In this document: in pieces, positions 1 through 20,065 of the stretch
How positions within the stretch are numbered: position 1 is the stretch's first letter
How the letters are laid out: the number at the start of each line of letters is the position of its first letter
Source of the DNA: Daucus carota subsp. sativus
Lineage: Eukaryota; Streptophyta; Magnoliopsida; Apiales; Apiaceae
DNA: 64,000 nt
Reading direction: 5' to 3'
NCBI RefSeq assembly: GCF_001625215.2
Contig: NC_030385.2
Coordinates: 43,487,598 to 43,551,597, forward strand
Notes under the pieces: generated by a model
Told to the model about the DNA's origin: nothing
Database searches by the model: none
Seen by the model: the letters and a program-made list of their open reading frames with translations, nothing else
Program-made: the position numbers and the translations under genes

Positions 1-368
1 AGCAGGATGAAACATATGAATATTGGTAATTTGGTATATACTTCTACATGTATATATACTTTATAAATGAGAGAACTCTTGTAAGCGAAGGTTATCATAA
101 AATATATTGTTATTATACAGAAAGCCTCTATATAAAGGCTTGTTGGATAGATTATGTAACTTTACAAGATATTACAAGAATTCTTAATAATAAATTAATG
201 ATACAAAGCTAAACTTTCTCATAATAAGTACTTGTGAGAAATATCTTGGCAAGAATTTTGTAAGGATATCATCAATTTATTTTTCAAGCATGCCTTTAAA
301 TTTTTTTAAACAACTCATGCTGCATTGTAATATTTTATAACAATTCGTGATCTAATGTATCTGTTTAG
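1..368 (+). other. intron upstream of first visible BEACH-gene exon
   Basis: AT-rich sequence without a supported exon. It ends at an AG acceptor (367-368) from which the homologous reading frame of the BEACH gene begins, so it is most simply the 3' part of an intron. The 5' exons of that gene lie outside the window. Confidence 0.6.
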
Positions 369-8807
<8,439 letters not shown>

Positions 8808-9838
8808 GTTTAAGTACCACACTCGCAGGTGCTTCAACAGTGGCAGATCACTGATTTTACAAATGCTACTAGGCAGAATCTTCTGAAAACAAAAGGTTGT
8901 TTTACTCCGACAGGATTTCACGGATGCTCCATAGACAGAATCTTCTGAAAATAAATAGTTGTTTTACACAACGGGATAAATGAGTTGCTGCCGGTAAGAT
9001 GTGTACTATCAGCTATTTCGTTTCGTGGCTGGAAGTCCGACTATATAAATCATATAGTAGTACTAATATTTTGCAGAAACTAAAGAAATAACAGTTTTGA
9101 ATATAAATTAGTTCTAAAAAATTATTTAGAGAAATTTGAAATATCTTTTTCAATTAAAGTATGGTGGTGATCATCTAATAACTAACATAAATGTTTGCAA
9201 TGTTTGGTCCTTAACAGTTTGGACCCCAATGCTTTAAATAAATTCTGGTGAGAGGATTATTCGGTTTCAAGAGTGTGGACTAAAAACTATTAATAATTCT
9301 TAATAATTGTTAGATTTGTCATTGCTCTGTTTAATACCTAAAGATTAATTTGATCGGATGATAACGTTGGCACCGGAACCAAAAATAATAATATTATTTG
9401 AGGGAGGGTTGTTTATCAAATTATTTCATTCAATATATTTACTTTTTTTTTTTTGTCAGGTTTCAATATATTTACTTTATGCATAAAACAAATCAAACAC
9501 TATAATTTATGCATACTGTAAATGGTAAGCTACTACACTCCAGTAGTGACGAAGACAAACCAGCCACGAACAGTTGGTTAAGAAAAGCTGGAAACACACA
9601 TAAATTTTCATACTGTATTTCAATCGTTTTATAAAGAACATAATACAAATTGCTAGAAATCAATTACGCAGACACAGATGCTGTTTTGCATTGATAATCA
9701 AACACTAATGCTATGGACCCAAATCTATGTATATAAAAAGGGTCTTATTATTATTAATATGAGCGAAATTAATTAAACATTACCAAATCAATCCTTGAAT
9801 AATTTTTTAGGGTACGAAACATTTTCCTATAAATAAAT
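8808..9838. other. intergenic, convergent 3' ends
   Basis: 3' flank of the BEACH gene running into the 3' flank of the convergent small gene. A segment near 8876-8905 (AGGCAGAATCTTCTGAAAA) recurs in slightly altered form at 8935-8965, a small duplication. Otherwise AT-rich with no supported gene. Confidence 0.6.
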
Positions 9839-10196
9839 TCATTGCGAAATCTTGTTCTTCGACTCCTCGGCGGCATCAGCAGCTTCCACTTGCATCTTAG
9901 CAGCTTGTAAATCAGCCTCTGCTGCTTCCTTCTCACTTCTTGCCGTCACCTTCTTCCCCTGCATTAAAATCATAAATATTTTATTTTTTACGGGAAAAAA
10001 AAAACTTAAACACAGCAAAAAAAAAGGAAAAAATAATTACCAGGCCATAGAGAGAAGCTTTAAAATATCTGAAATGTTCTTGCAAGGTCGCACTCATGTT
10101 GACCCATGCTCTCTTTAACGGAGAAACTTCTTCCGGCTTAACGCCGGCGTTGGTTGCCGGAGCTGATGGCGGCGACTCGCTCCTTGCTGCTTCCAT
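9839..10196 (-). CDS. small conserved-looking protein of unknown function, 91 aa
   Basis: Two coding exons on the minus strand: 10196-10041 (52 codons) and 9958-9839 (39 codons plus stop), joined in phase 0 across an 80-bp GT..AG intron. The product begins MEAARSESPPSAPATN, has a central segment SPLKRAWVNMSATLQEHFRY, and ends in an Ala/Glu/Lys-rich stretch (KEAAEADLQAAKMQVEAADA) that should form an amphipathic helix or short coiled coil. There is no signal peptide or clear membrane helix. An in-frame upstream ATG at 10223 would add nine residues; the inner one was chosen because the MEAARSE start looks more natural. I do not recognise a characterised family. The exact intron phase and ordinary codon use make it very likely a real gene. 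Confidence 0.72.
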
Positions 10197-11770
10197 ATTA
10201 AATACAGTATTTAGTTCTCTCACGTAACGACTGTCTGTTGAATTGGATGTTCATTTGTAATTTTATATTCAGATGTTTATATATATTTTGGTTGCATGTC
10301 TCAATAGCTGCCACGTTTGTTAAAGCTAAAGTTATTAGTTGTACGTGGCGAGTGTTCAGCCATTATAGATTTACTCATTTCTCACAAGTCATGACTCATC
10401 ATCATCATAGCATTATAGATCATTTTTGTTTTCCTATAATTTGACGAAAAAATTGCTCCAGTATAATATCACACCAAATAATTTCAAAAAAAATATATAT
10501 ATATCACACCAAATAGGGTACTTCTCATAAAAGTAACACTTCTACAATATCAATTTAAATATACATAAATATTTATATTTTCAATAATTAAGGTCAGATA
10601 TTACAATTTTGAGTGATAAAAATTATTTTTGAAAAATATAGTCATTTCCGAAGTTGGGATAATTTTGATCAGTCGACTTCTTCCGAATTACAGTAATGTG
10701 GGCTTTTTTTTTAGGAAAGAAGAATCTTTGCTGATGGCCCATTTCTTTTGGATTTATAATTTACTGCTCTCTTCATTCAGGCCCAAAACATAGAAAAAGA
10801 ACTAAAAGGATCCGTATATCCAGGATTACAAATATATCAATATCTAGTCCATTTTTTTCTCAATAAGTTATGGTATTAATAAAACATTGTTCCTTTTCTG
10901 GTATTTTAAGACATATAAGCCTTTAATTAACATTTAATCTGATAACATTAACGAGTCACATTCTAATTTCTATTCAAATTAATGGAATATTTACATATCC
11001 GTAAGAAATGAATAAGATTATAGGTCATTTACTACATAATAATCTAACATATTAATAATATCTTATTTTTAAAATATAATTAATCAAAAGCACTACATCC
11101 ACAAGTTAGTTATAGTCAACCAATTTTGTTGGAGATGTTTTAATAAACCGTTAACAAGCTTAGAAATATGTAAAGTAAGCTTGTTTAATTTGTCATCCAA
11201 AACCAAATTAACTTTATTTTGAATTTTCCTGGAAACTAAGGATTCCATCTTTTATTGCCAAAATAATTTTATTATTATACGTGTAATTAAAGTGTGCAAC
11301 TAGCCTGTGAGGAACCGAACTCCTACCAAATACTCCACCTTAGATATACAAAAGCAAAAGCGACTTACCTGCTCTCTTTTTCTATGTGGTAAGTTACAGT
11401 TACCTGCACTAAAATCACTTTAGAGAAAATTACCACTTTCAGTTCAAATATGTACTAAAATTTAATTATTACGGTAGGATATACTTAATTAATTAATATC
11501 TTTTCAAATTAATTATATTGCTAAATTCTGATCTTAATTTTCACATAAAGTAAATTTTAATTTGTTTGTGTACGACTGTATACGTATACAAATTTATGTA
11601 TCTTATGAATAGAATGATTATTTTTATAATACTAAGATGTTATATTTTCTTCCTTACATCATTTAGTACTATAAAAAATTATTTTTATATAACATGAACT
11701 TTGTTATAGTACAGCTACTCATTCTTTTTATAAAATTAGTGACTTTATTAAATCTATAATTAAATTTCTA
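10197..11770. other. intergenic, 5' flank of the small gene
   Basis: AT-rich non-coding DNA with a short (AT)n stretch near 10494-10504. The part nearest 10196 is the presumed promoter of the small minus-strand gene. Apart from the TGGGCY cluster listed separately I see nothing gene-like. Confidence 0.55.
10699..10785 (-). promoter_or_regulatory. Site II-type TGGGCY cluster upstream of the small gene
   Basis: TGGGCT at 10699-10704 and GGCCCA (TGGGCC on the minus strand) at 10736-10741 and 10780-10785. Three TGGGCY motifs in 87 bp lie about 500-590 bp upstream of the minus-strand ATG at 10196. Such clusters are known TCP-binding sites in promoters of housekeeping and organelle-related genes. 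The distance is rather long, so the role is inferred. Confidence 0.4.
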
Positions 11771-13474
11771 CTAGCTTATAACCCGTGCAATGCACGGGCG
11801 GTTAACATATTTGTTATTTTATTGTATATATTTTAAAGTTACCTAATTTTATTGTAAAAATAAAATTATGATAGAATAACATGGTTTAATAAATTTTTTA
11901 CTTAACAGTTGGATAAATTCTTCATAGTTAAGTCCGTCAAATTGCTAATTGAAAATTAGGTCGAACATATATATTTTAATGAGAATGTTAAAATATTTTC
12001 TTTTACATGTTATAATTTAAAGTGGCCTATAAACTCAGATATAAACTAACCAATCAACCTTTGATATTTTGTTATTAATAATTAATAATATGGTATAAAA
12101 CATACGCATGAAACCAAATATCTCCCCATCATACTAACCTAATTTTAATGTTTTGGTTTAATTGATAATAAAAAATATACTATAACATGTTATAAATTCA
12201 AGAGCTCCGTGGGTCGAATACCAAACGATTCACCAAACTCAACTAACTGACCAACCAAGTGAATTTTTATTTTTGGCTTTAATAGTGTAATAATATATAG
12301 TATATGACAGATTTGTAATATTTCTTTTAATATGAGATCATTAGAGTATTTAAAAATAATGTTATTAATGTATTTTGGTTGAATAATATCACATGTTATT
12401 TATTAATAATTATATTTAATGATATTATATTTTTATATATATGGCGCCCGTGTTAGTTGTAAAAACTCGGTTTTTTTAGTTAGAAAATCTAAAAAAGATA
12501 AAGCGTTTTGATTAAAAAGACAATTACTATGTTGCTCGATATTATTTTAGAAGATTGAGTTTTTTTTATCTAATAAATATATAAAAGATAATTTATTTTA
12601 GTTAAAAAGAATAATTGGTTATATATATAGATAGGCCCGTACTTCGGCCCAAGTACCGACCGCCCGACCAATATAATAATACTCCCTCTATTTTTTATTA
12701 TTTGACTTTTAGACTTTTGGCACACATCTTTACGTATAAATATGTCGCCCATGTCCGTATTAATTGTAAAAGATTAATTTTTTAGTTGGAAAATTTATAA
12801 AAAGATAATATATTTTAGTTAAAAAAGTAATTACCATGTTTCTCAATGTTATTTTAGAAGATTGAGTTTTTTAGTCAAAAATATAAAAAAATAATATATT
12901 TCAATTAAAGGGATTATCTGGTTATATAGATAGGCCCGTACTATGGCCCAAATTAAAAAGAATAATTGGTTATATAGATAGACCCAGAATAATTGGTTAT
13001 ATAGATAGACCCGTATTTTGACCCAAGACCTACCAAAATATATTTTAGTTAAAAAAGTAATTACCATGTTTCTCAATGTTATTTTAGAAGATTGAGTTTT
13101 TTAGTCAAAAATATAAAAAAAATAATATATTTCAATTAAAAGGATTATCTGGTTATATAGATAGGCCCGTACTATGGCCCAAATTAAAAAGAATAATTGG
13201 TTATATCAAATAGACCCAGAATAATTGGTTATATAGATAGACCCGTATTTTGACCCAAGTACTGACCTACCAAACTTTTAATGTTTCAGTTTTAAAAGGA
13301 TTATTATTAATTGGTTATATAGATAGGCCCGTACTTTGGTCCAAATTAAAAAGAATAATTATTTATATAAATAGGCCCAAAATAATTGGTTATATAGATA
13401 GGACCGTATTTTGGCCCAAGTACCGACCGACCGACCAAACTTTTAATGTTTCGGCTTTAATAGTATAGTATAGA
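11771..13474 (-). mobile_element. non-autonomous Helitron-like element
   Basis: Read on the minus strand it starts TCTATACTATACTATTAAAG (from 13474) and ends with the hairpin CCCGTGCATTGCACGGG followed by TTATAAG and CTAG (ending at 11771). The flanking bases are A before the 5' TC and T after CTAG, the A^T insertion expected of Helitrons, with no target duplication. No Rep/helicase coding is visible. A second terminus-like motif (GGCTTTAATAGTGTAATAAT near 12276-12295) and a Stowaway 5' relic (ACTCCCTCTATTTTTTATTA near 12681) suggest nesting. Confidence 0.72.
12817..13270. repeat. 230-bp tandem repeat with shorter internal repeats
   Basis: The block containing TTACCATGTTTCTCAATG at 12831 recurs at 13061, giving a period of 230 bp. 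Within and beyond it the submotif AATTGGTTATATAGATAGRC followed by CCGTA...GGCCCAA is repeated about eight times between 12610 and 13430. The array makes up much of the right half of the Helitron-like element. Confidence 0.8.
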
Positions 13475-13893
13475 TATCTGTGCTAGTTAGTGTCGGAACC
13501 GGACGTGGTGCCTGGTGCACTGCAATTTGTTGTTAGTTGTTATTGTTAGTTATCAGTGTGAAAATATAATTTGGAGTAAGTTGTTATATAAAATTAAAAT
13601 ATTAATCATGATTAGTGTGTGTTTTGGCCCACCGCTCTTTTAAAAAGATGGTGTAAGTTGTTAAGTAATTAGGTTGAAACTTACTAATCTAAGTTGTTTC
13701 TCGCGAGCCTTAATCTACTATATATACCAAATCTTTGCCATGTTATTTTGAGTATACTAATAAGTAATATGTCTGCATGAAACCAATTAGTCATTATATG
13801 AAAAAGATGGAGATGAATGCTAATTAGTTGTTTTTGAAGTTTTTATCTAATCACTGCTGTTATTATGTGTGCACTCATCATACATGATATGGC

Positions 13894-16032
13894 GAGTGCA
13901 CACCTAATACCAGCACTAATTAGACATGAATTAGTTTTCTACTGCTAGAGATGATTGGCCAGATTATGTTGTTTTAGTGTTTCATCACTTCATTTTTGCT
14001 GATATCTTTTGTACAGGCTTTTGATGTGATGAAACAATAGTCTGGGATCTCCAATAATTCAATTTGGCATGATGAGGGTGATAGAAATATCCGATCAATG
14101 CACTCCAGCAGGGCGTATGGAGTGTTAGAATATAATATGATCCTGGTAAATCCTCCTCCTCGAGGTTTTGGGTCAAGTTAACATTGTAGCCCAGTCTCGC
14201 TGAAAACACGAGTTCGGGTTCAATTCCCTGCAAGCCTTTGGAGAATTTGATGATAATGTCAAATATCTATGGGCCATGAAGATGGAGAGGCTGAAATCAC
14301 TGGTGAGCTTCAGGATCCAGGTAATTTACCACTTTTTCCCAAATTATGTATCATATAATATTGCTTCTTACATCTGCATAAATTGTTGCATACAGCACAT
14401 TTTGCTCTGAGGATCACCTTCGCCAGCAAACTCTGCAAGCTCAACAGTTGGTTGCTTTTGGAAATACATTTTACGTCTTTGTGCTTTAAGTTCACTGCCG
14501 GATTCTCAATCTCATTAGAAACTTATTCTTGTATGCCTGTGCCATGTAATACACTTAAGCTGGAAATGGCTCTGTTTGTAACTTTGTAGGGTTAATATCA
14601 ATTTTATTAGCTATTTTAGCCTAATCAACTCGATCTCATGATAAAAATAATTGTCTACGTACGTGAGCTATAGCTTATGAGGCCATATTTGGTTGTATAT
14701 GGACTGATCCAAATGAGTCATAAGGACGGTACAAATTATAAATGGGGAGGGGAAATCGAACATGTGACCTATCGTACATAGGATCTCAGTATTCGTCACT
14801 AGACTAGGACCTCATCGGTTGGTTGTGTATATATATAAATGGTTTTTCAAGCCATATAATCAAATCAACATTTGTCTGTATATATAATTTCAACAACTTT
14901 GATGAAAAAAAATTACTTTACCCTTAATCCATCAATTTTTACCATTCCTCTGTGTAAACATTAATTTATCATTTAACTAATAACTTCAATACTCCAATGT
15001 TTGCTTTATAAAGGAAATAGTGTTAACTGCATTCTTGAAAGCTCTAAAATTGACAGATGAAGATACATAGCAGTGAGTGCACACCTAATACAGCAGTAAC
15101 TAGAGATGATCATTAGTTTTCTACTGCTGTAAATGATTGGTCAGATTATGTTCTTTACATCTGTACTTCACTTCATGGTTGCTACTGTAATATTTTGAAC
15201 AGGCTTTTATGTCCTGAGACGCATCTCCAATAGATCAATTTCTTCCATGATGAGGACGTTAGAAATATCCGATCAATGCACTCCACCAGAGTATCATTTG
15301 GCCCTTGTTCAGATAATTAGGCAGCAGCTGAGAAGGTAAACATTGCTCTAAACCTGAAAACAGGCCGATCAGGTGATCACCTTCGCCAGCAAACTCTGCA
15401 AGCTAAGAGTTGGTTGCTTTTGGAAACAAGTCGACGTCTTTGTGCTTCTCAATTCAATTAGAGACTAATTTTTGTACGCCTGTCTGCCATGTAATACACT
15501 TAAGCTGGAAATGGCTTTGTTTGTAACTTTGTAGGGTTAATACCAAGTTTCTTAGATATTTTAGCCTAATCTACTCTCATGATTAAAAATAATTGTCTAC
15601 ATACGTGAGCTATAGCCTATGAGGCCATATTTCGTTGTATATGTATTGATCCAAATGAGTCATAAAACCATACAAATTATAAATGTGGAGGGAAAATCAA
15701 CATGTGACCTATTGTATACAGGATCTCAGTATTCGTCACTAGACTAGGACCTCATAGGCTGCTTGTATATATATGAACCGTTTTTTCAAGTCATAAAATC
15801 AAAGCAACATTAGTCTGTATATATAATTTCAACCACTTCCATGAAATTTTTTTACTTGACGTGAATCCATCTGTGTTAACTGTTCATCTAATGAGCATCA
15901 TATTAACATTTAACTAATACCCACTTACAGATGGCCAGGGAGTCCATTTCTCCACTGTTTGCTTTCTGAAGGAAATAGTGTGAAATGGAATATTGAAAGC
16001 TCTAAAATTGACAGATGAAAATACATAGCAGA
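13894..16032. repeat. imperfect tandem segmental duplication upstream of laccase
   Basis: Unit A (about 13894-15073) and unit B (about 15075-16032) both begin GAGTGCACACCTAATA and end near GACAGATGAAR ATACATAGCAG. They share many blocks, such as ATATCCGATCAATGCACTCC, ATCACCTTCGCCAGCAAACT, and GTAATACACTTAAGCTGGAA. Unit A has an extra insert near 14125-14240 (starting TGTTAGAATATAATATGATC, LTR-like) that B lacks. No long reading frame is shared. The blocks may be fragments of a former gene end or TE; no function is assigned. Confidence 0.75.
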
Positions 16033-16255
16033 CCAACCTGAGCTTCTTCACTTATCTGTTAATTACAAGGACTGTCTTTGACATCACTCAAAAGTTGCTC
16101 TCCAACAACAGTTGGTCCAAACAATACCTGGTTTGAAGCTTAATTATCCTGCAGTATTGGCTTCCTTCAAATACAAAAAATAATACTGCATGTATAAATT
16201 TATATTAATATTCATGCATCACCTTAAAGGTAAAGCACAACTTGACTATATATAT
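16032..16255 (+). promoter_or_regulatory. laccase promoter: AC element and TATA box candidates
   Basis: ACCAACC (16032-16038) matches the AC-II element bound by lignin-related MYB factors, about 310 bp before the ATG. CAACAGTTGG near 16105 is a further MYB-type core. TATATATA near 16247-16255 is a TATA box candidate about 95 bp before the ATG. Positions suit a lignin-type laccase promoter, but binding is inferred. Confidence 0.45.
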
Positions 16256-16348
16256 CCATGCAACTTCAAGTAACTTAAATCAAACAAAATTCACTATCTA
16301 TTTATTAGCCTCTCACAATAGAAAAGGCTCCAGTCTAAGCTACTGACA

Positions 16349-18801
16349 ATGGGGGTTTCTTTAACATTACCTGGAGCGATTCTTCGTTTCTCGTTGTCAA
16401 TAATGTGCTTCCTTCTTCATCTGGCCTCTGCAACTGCAAGCAATGCAGGTGCCATAACTAGGCATTACGAGTTCAACGTAAGTTTCCACTCATGTATTAG
16501 AGTTTGGCCTTGAAATTCTTTGTAAAAAAACATAATCATCTCCTCGTGCTATTCCCTTTCTCCTTGTCTGCAAACAGATTAAGCTGCAAAATGTGACACG
16601 GCTGTGCCACACCAAGAGCATTGTGACAGTGAATGGGAAATTTCCTGGTCCTCGGATTGTAGCTAGAGAGGGCGATCGTCTGCTCATTAAAGTCATTAAT
16701 CATGTTCCAAACAACATCTCTATCCACTGGTATACACATACATGAGCCTCTTCTGTCAGTTAACCTCATACAAATATATGTTTTTTAAGCTTAACTAAAT
16801 CTATAAATGGAACAGGCATGGAATTCGACAGCTTAGAAGCGGTTGGGCAGACGGTCCTGCATATATAACACAGTGCCCCATACAAACCGGCCAGAGCTAT
16901 GTTTATAACTACACCATTGTTGGGCAAAGAGGAACTCTCTTCTGGCATGCTCATATTTCATGGCTCAGATCGACCCTTTATGGTCCTATTATCATTCTTC
17001 CCAAGCTCAATGTGCCTTACCCATTCCCCAAGCCCCACAAAGAAGTTCCCATCATATTTGGTACCTACGTCAACACATTCAGTCAATTGCTTATTGCTAA
17101 AGTACCAACTTATACATATAAGTTCAAATAGTATACAAGCTTATATTAGTTCTAATATCTTCTTTTGTAGGAGAGTGGTTCAATGCTGATACTGAAGCCA
17201 TTATAACCCAAGCTCTACAAACTGGTGGAGGCCCTAATGTTTCTGATGCTTATACATTTAACGGACTACCTGGACCTCTGTACAACTGCTCCTCCAAAGG
17301 TATTCACATAACACATTAGTACAAATACTACATGATGTTTTGAAATCAAACCATTATATGCATAAAACACGATGGCAGGCAAGTTTTGACGGTTCTAGTT
17401 TATTTGGTTTCATCCACAGACACATTCAAGTTGAAGGTGAAGCCAGGAAAAACATACCTCCTGCGATTTATCAATGCTGCACTCAATGATGAACTCTTTT
17501 TTGGCATAGCAAACCATAGTCTCACAGTTGTTGAAGTAGACGCTATTTATGTGAAACCATTTGAGACGGAAACAATTCTACTTACCCCTGGACAAACAAC
17601 CAATGTTCTTCTAAAGACCAAACCCAACTATCCAGAAGCTTCTTTTCTCATGACTGCTAGACCTTATGTTACTGGCTCTGGCACATTTGACAACTCCACA
17701 GTTGCCGGAGTTCTTGAGTACAAAGGATCTTCTCATCATTCGACGAAGAAACTTCCCCTTTTCAAACCAACCTTACCTTCCCTCAATGACACATCTTTTG
17801 CCGCTAACTTCTCCAAAAAACTCCGTAGTTTAGCCACAGCTCAATTCCCCGCTAATGTGCCTAAGAAAGTGGACAAGCAATTTTTCTTCACAGTTGGCCT
17901 TGGAACAAGCCCTTGTGGTCTGAAAAACCAAACTTGCCAGGGTCCAAACGGAACCAGATTCGCAGCTTCCATCAACAACATATCATTTATACAGCCAACA
18001 ACATCTCTCCTTCAATCTCACTTTCTGGGTCAATCAGATGGAGTTTATAAACCTGATTTCCCTGTCAGTCCTCTGCAGTGGTTTAACTACACCGGAAACC
18101 CTCCGAACAATACTCTAGTGAGCAATGGCACTAAGCTTATGGTTCTGCCATTCAACACAAGTGTGGAGCTGGTCATGCAGGATACAAGCATTTTAGGAGC
18201 AGAAAGCCATCCACTTCATCTGCATGGCTTCAATTTCTTTGTCGTCGGGCAAGGCTTTGGGGACTACAATCCGAATGTAGACCCCCGAAGCTTCAATCTT
18301 GTGGATCCTGTAGAACGTAACACTGTTGGCGTTCCCTCTGGCGGATGGGTTGCTATTCGGTTCCTAGCCGATAACCCAGGTAAGCTAATCAAACATTAAC
18401 CACTACGGCTAAACATGTTAAACATTGTTGTAAAAAACGAGAATCGGACTTAATCGATGAAAACATTGAACAAGAATCAATCGGAAGTTAATTGGATTGG
18501 CTGAAGATTAATCAGATGATAAATTGAACAATCGGAGATCTAATCAATTCGACGAGTTATGGAACATGAATTACTTGGTGATTAATCGAGACTAATCACC
18601 CACTTTTAGAACAATGCTGCTAAAACGTTATTCCAACATTGTAATGATCTAGGTTTTTTGCTATAAACAGGGGTGTGGTTTATGCATTGTCATTTGGAGG
18701 TTCACACGAGCTGGGGTTTGAAGATGGCATGGCTTGTTTTAGATGGAAAGCTTTCCAATCAGAAACTACTACCACCTCCTGCAGATCTCCCCAAGTGTTA
18801 A
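16349..18801 (+). CDS. laccase (multicopper oxidase), LAC17/LAC2-like
   Basis: Benzenediol:oxygen oxidoreductase of the apoplast; plant laccases polymerise monolignols and other phenolics with O2. Exons 16349-16477, 16578-16729, 16816-17060, 17171-17299, 17420-18379, 18671-18801 (129/152/245/129/960/131 bp, with the conserved laccase sizes 152, 245 and 129) encode 581 residues. A hydrophobic signal peptide is at about residues 10-30. All copper motifs are present: HWHG (93-96), WHAH (137-140), [12 protein letters not shown] (near 476), and [14 protein letters not shown] (544-558) with the type-1 Cys545 and Leu555 at the axial position. Many N-glycosylation sequons are visible. The ending ADLPKC is typical of the family. 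The wording is closest to Arabidopsis LAC17/LAC2, inferred from memory. No defect was seen. Confidence 0.95.
17469..17489 (+). promoter_or_regulatory. miR397 target site in laccase exon 5
   Basis: The 21 nt encoding the FINAALND stretch match the reverse complement of plant miR397a except at two positions, both of which become G:U wobble pairs (one at the miRNA 3' end, one inside). miR397 cleavage of LAC2/LAC4/LAC17-type mRNAs at this place is established in Arabidopsis and other plants. Whether it operates here is inferred. Confidence 0.85.
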
Positions 18802-19044
18802 TTGCAAGTGATATAGACCGGGGCTTCAAAGATTTTACTGACGAGATTCTATTTCTTGTTTTCTTGTTTTGAGTTTTTCAACAATGTCATCTTAGACCTT
18901 GTTAGCTCACAATTAATAACCGCGAGAACTGGAATTACTTTTTCTTTCTTTTTCTGATTTCTGTAACATTCAAAAACTGGACAAGTTTATGGAAGAGATT
19001 ACAATAAGAAGTGATGGAGGAGTTTCTGTCATAGCATCCTAGGG

Positions 19045-19375
19045 CTTTAATTCGAGCCGGGCGAGTTACGAGCCGAGCCTAATTTGAGCCAAGTTTAATC
19101 GAGTCGAGCCGAGCCGGCTCGATTAACTAATCGAGCCTAAATCTTTGCCCGAACTCGACTCGGTTACTTTCACGAGTTGAGTCGAGCCGGCTCGTTTAGC
19201 TAAACGAGCCGGTTTTAACGAGTCGAGCGAGCCAGCTCGTATAATTTTATACTTAATCGAGCCCAAACCTCTACCCGAACTCGGCTCGTTTAATTTCACG
19301 AGTCGAGTCGAGCCGAGCCCACTTAAACGAGTTCGAGCCGGGCGAGCTCGCGAGCCGCCCGACTCGAATTACAGC
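19045..19375. repeat. GAGCCGAGC-rich degenerate repeat
   Basis: A GC-rich island in AT-rich DNA made of short variants of CGAGCCGAGCC / CGAGTCGAGC / GGCTCG with many inverse copies such as GAGCCGGCTCG. Such blocks are common at the ends of plant DNA transposons. No clear element borders or target duplication were found. Confidence 0.7.
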
Positions 19376-19504
19376 TCTATAGCATCCCTACCCCCAGTAA
19401 TTCAACAAAACAAGTTTAGTTTCCTAATAATCGCCTGCCATACTTCTTGCTCACTTGAAGATATTCGGACTGTAGCTACTTTAATTGTTATGGATAATCA
19501 AATG

Positions 19505-19779
19505 AGGGTCGCGCTCAAGAGAGAACCAATGCTTAAAATAAAACCAGAGAACCACTAAAATTCTGTTGCAGAACCCTATATTTTACATAGATTTTCAACA
19601 TCTAAATCTAAAATACATGTTTTTTTTTGCATCGTTGTGTGTGTTTAGAAGTAACTTCAAAATATAAGTACATAAATAAGATATTTTTTGTAGTTCTGCT
19701 GCAACCCTAACTAATACTAGAAATAAGGTAAGGGTTCTCTGGGTTCTCTGTCTAATGGTTCTCTCTTGAACATGACCCT
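19505..19779. mobile_element. small inverted-repeat element (MITE-like)
   Basis: 275 bp bounded by AGGGTCGCGCTCAAGAGAGA at the left and its near inverse TCTCTCTTGAACATGACCCT at the right, each arm about 27 bp. Flanks share TAATCAA near both ends, but the copy boundaries do not line up exactly, so the superfamily is left open. No coding capacity. Confidence 0.65.
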
Positions 19780-20065
19780 AATCAACGAATACTTGTTGAA
19801 GAGAATGCCTTAAATGTCAATAGTTAAAACAAAATACAAAAAGAATCCCATTAAAAGCAATTAATTCCTTATTCCAATATTGTTTTATGTACAACACGTC
19901 TGATGGTTCTAGTAAAAGACATACAAGTAACGGTACTCATAAGATCTTTCACATGATCTGGCAAATTACACATATTTATGTAGAACTGAGGTTACAGAAA
20001 CACGGAGTGTGTTGATTTATGAAATTTGTGTAAAAAGGAAAGCAATAGTGATGTCTGACTGGGAG

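Larger units (their letters stand above)
18802..20065. other. intergenic between convergent laccase and RG lyase genes
   Basis: Holds the laccase 3' flank, a CG-rich GAGCC-type repeat (19045-19375), a probable small inverted-repeat element (19505-19779) and the 3' flank of the lyase gene. No further gene is supported. Confidence 0.6.

Noticed and set aside
12570..13468. Open frames encoding repeated YLYNQLF-like words
   Set aside because: They translate the AATTGGTTATATAGATAG tandem repeats of the Helitron-like element; not proteins.
14383..14589. Short open frame in duplicated unit A upstream of laccase
   Set aside because: The frame is not preserved in unit B and has no known motif.
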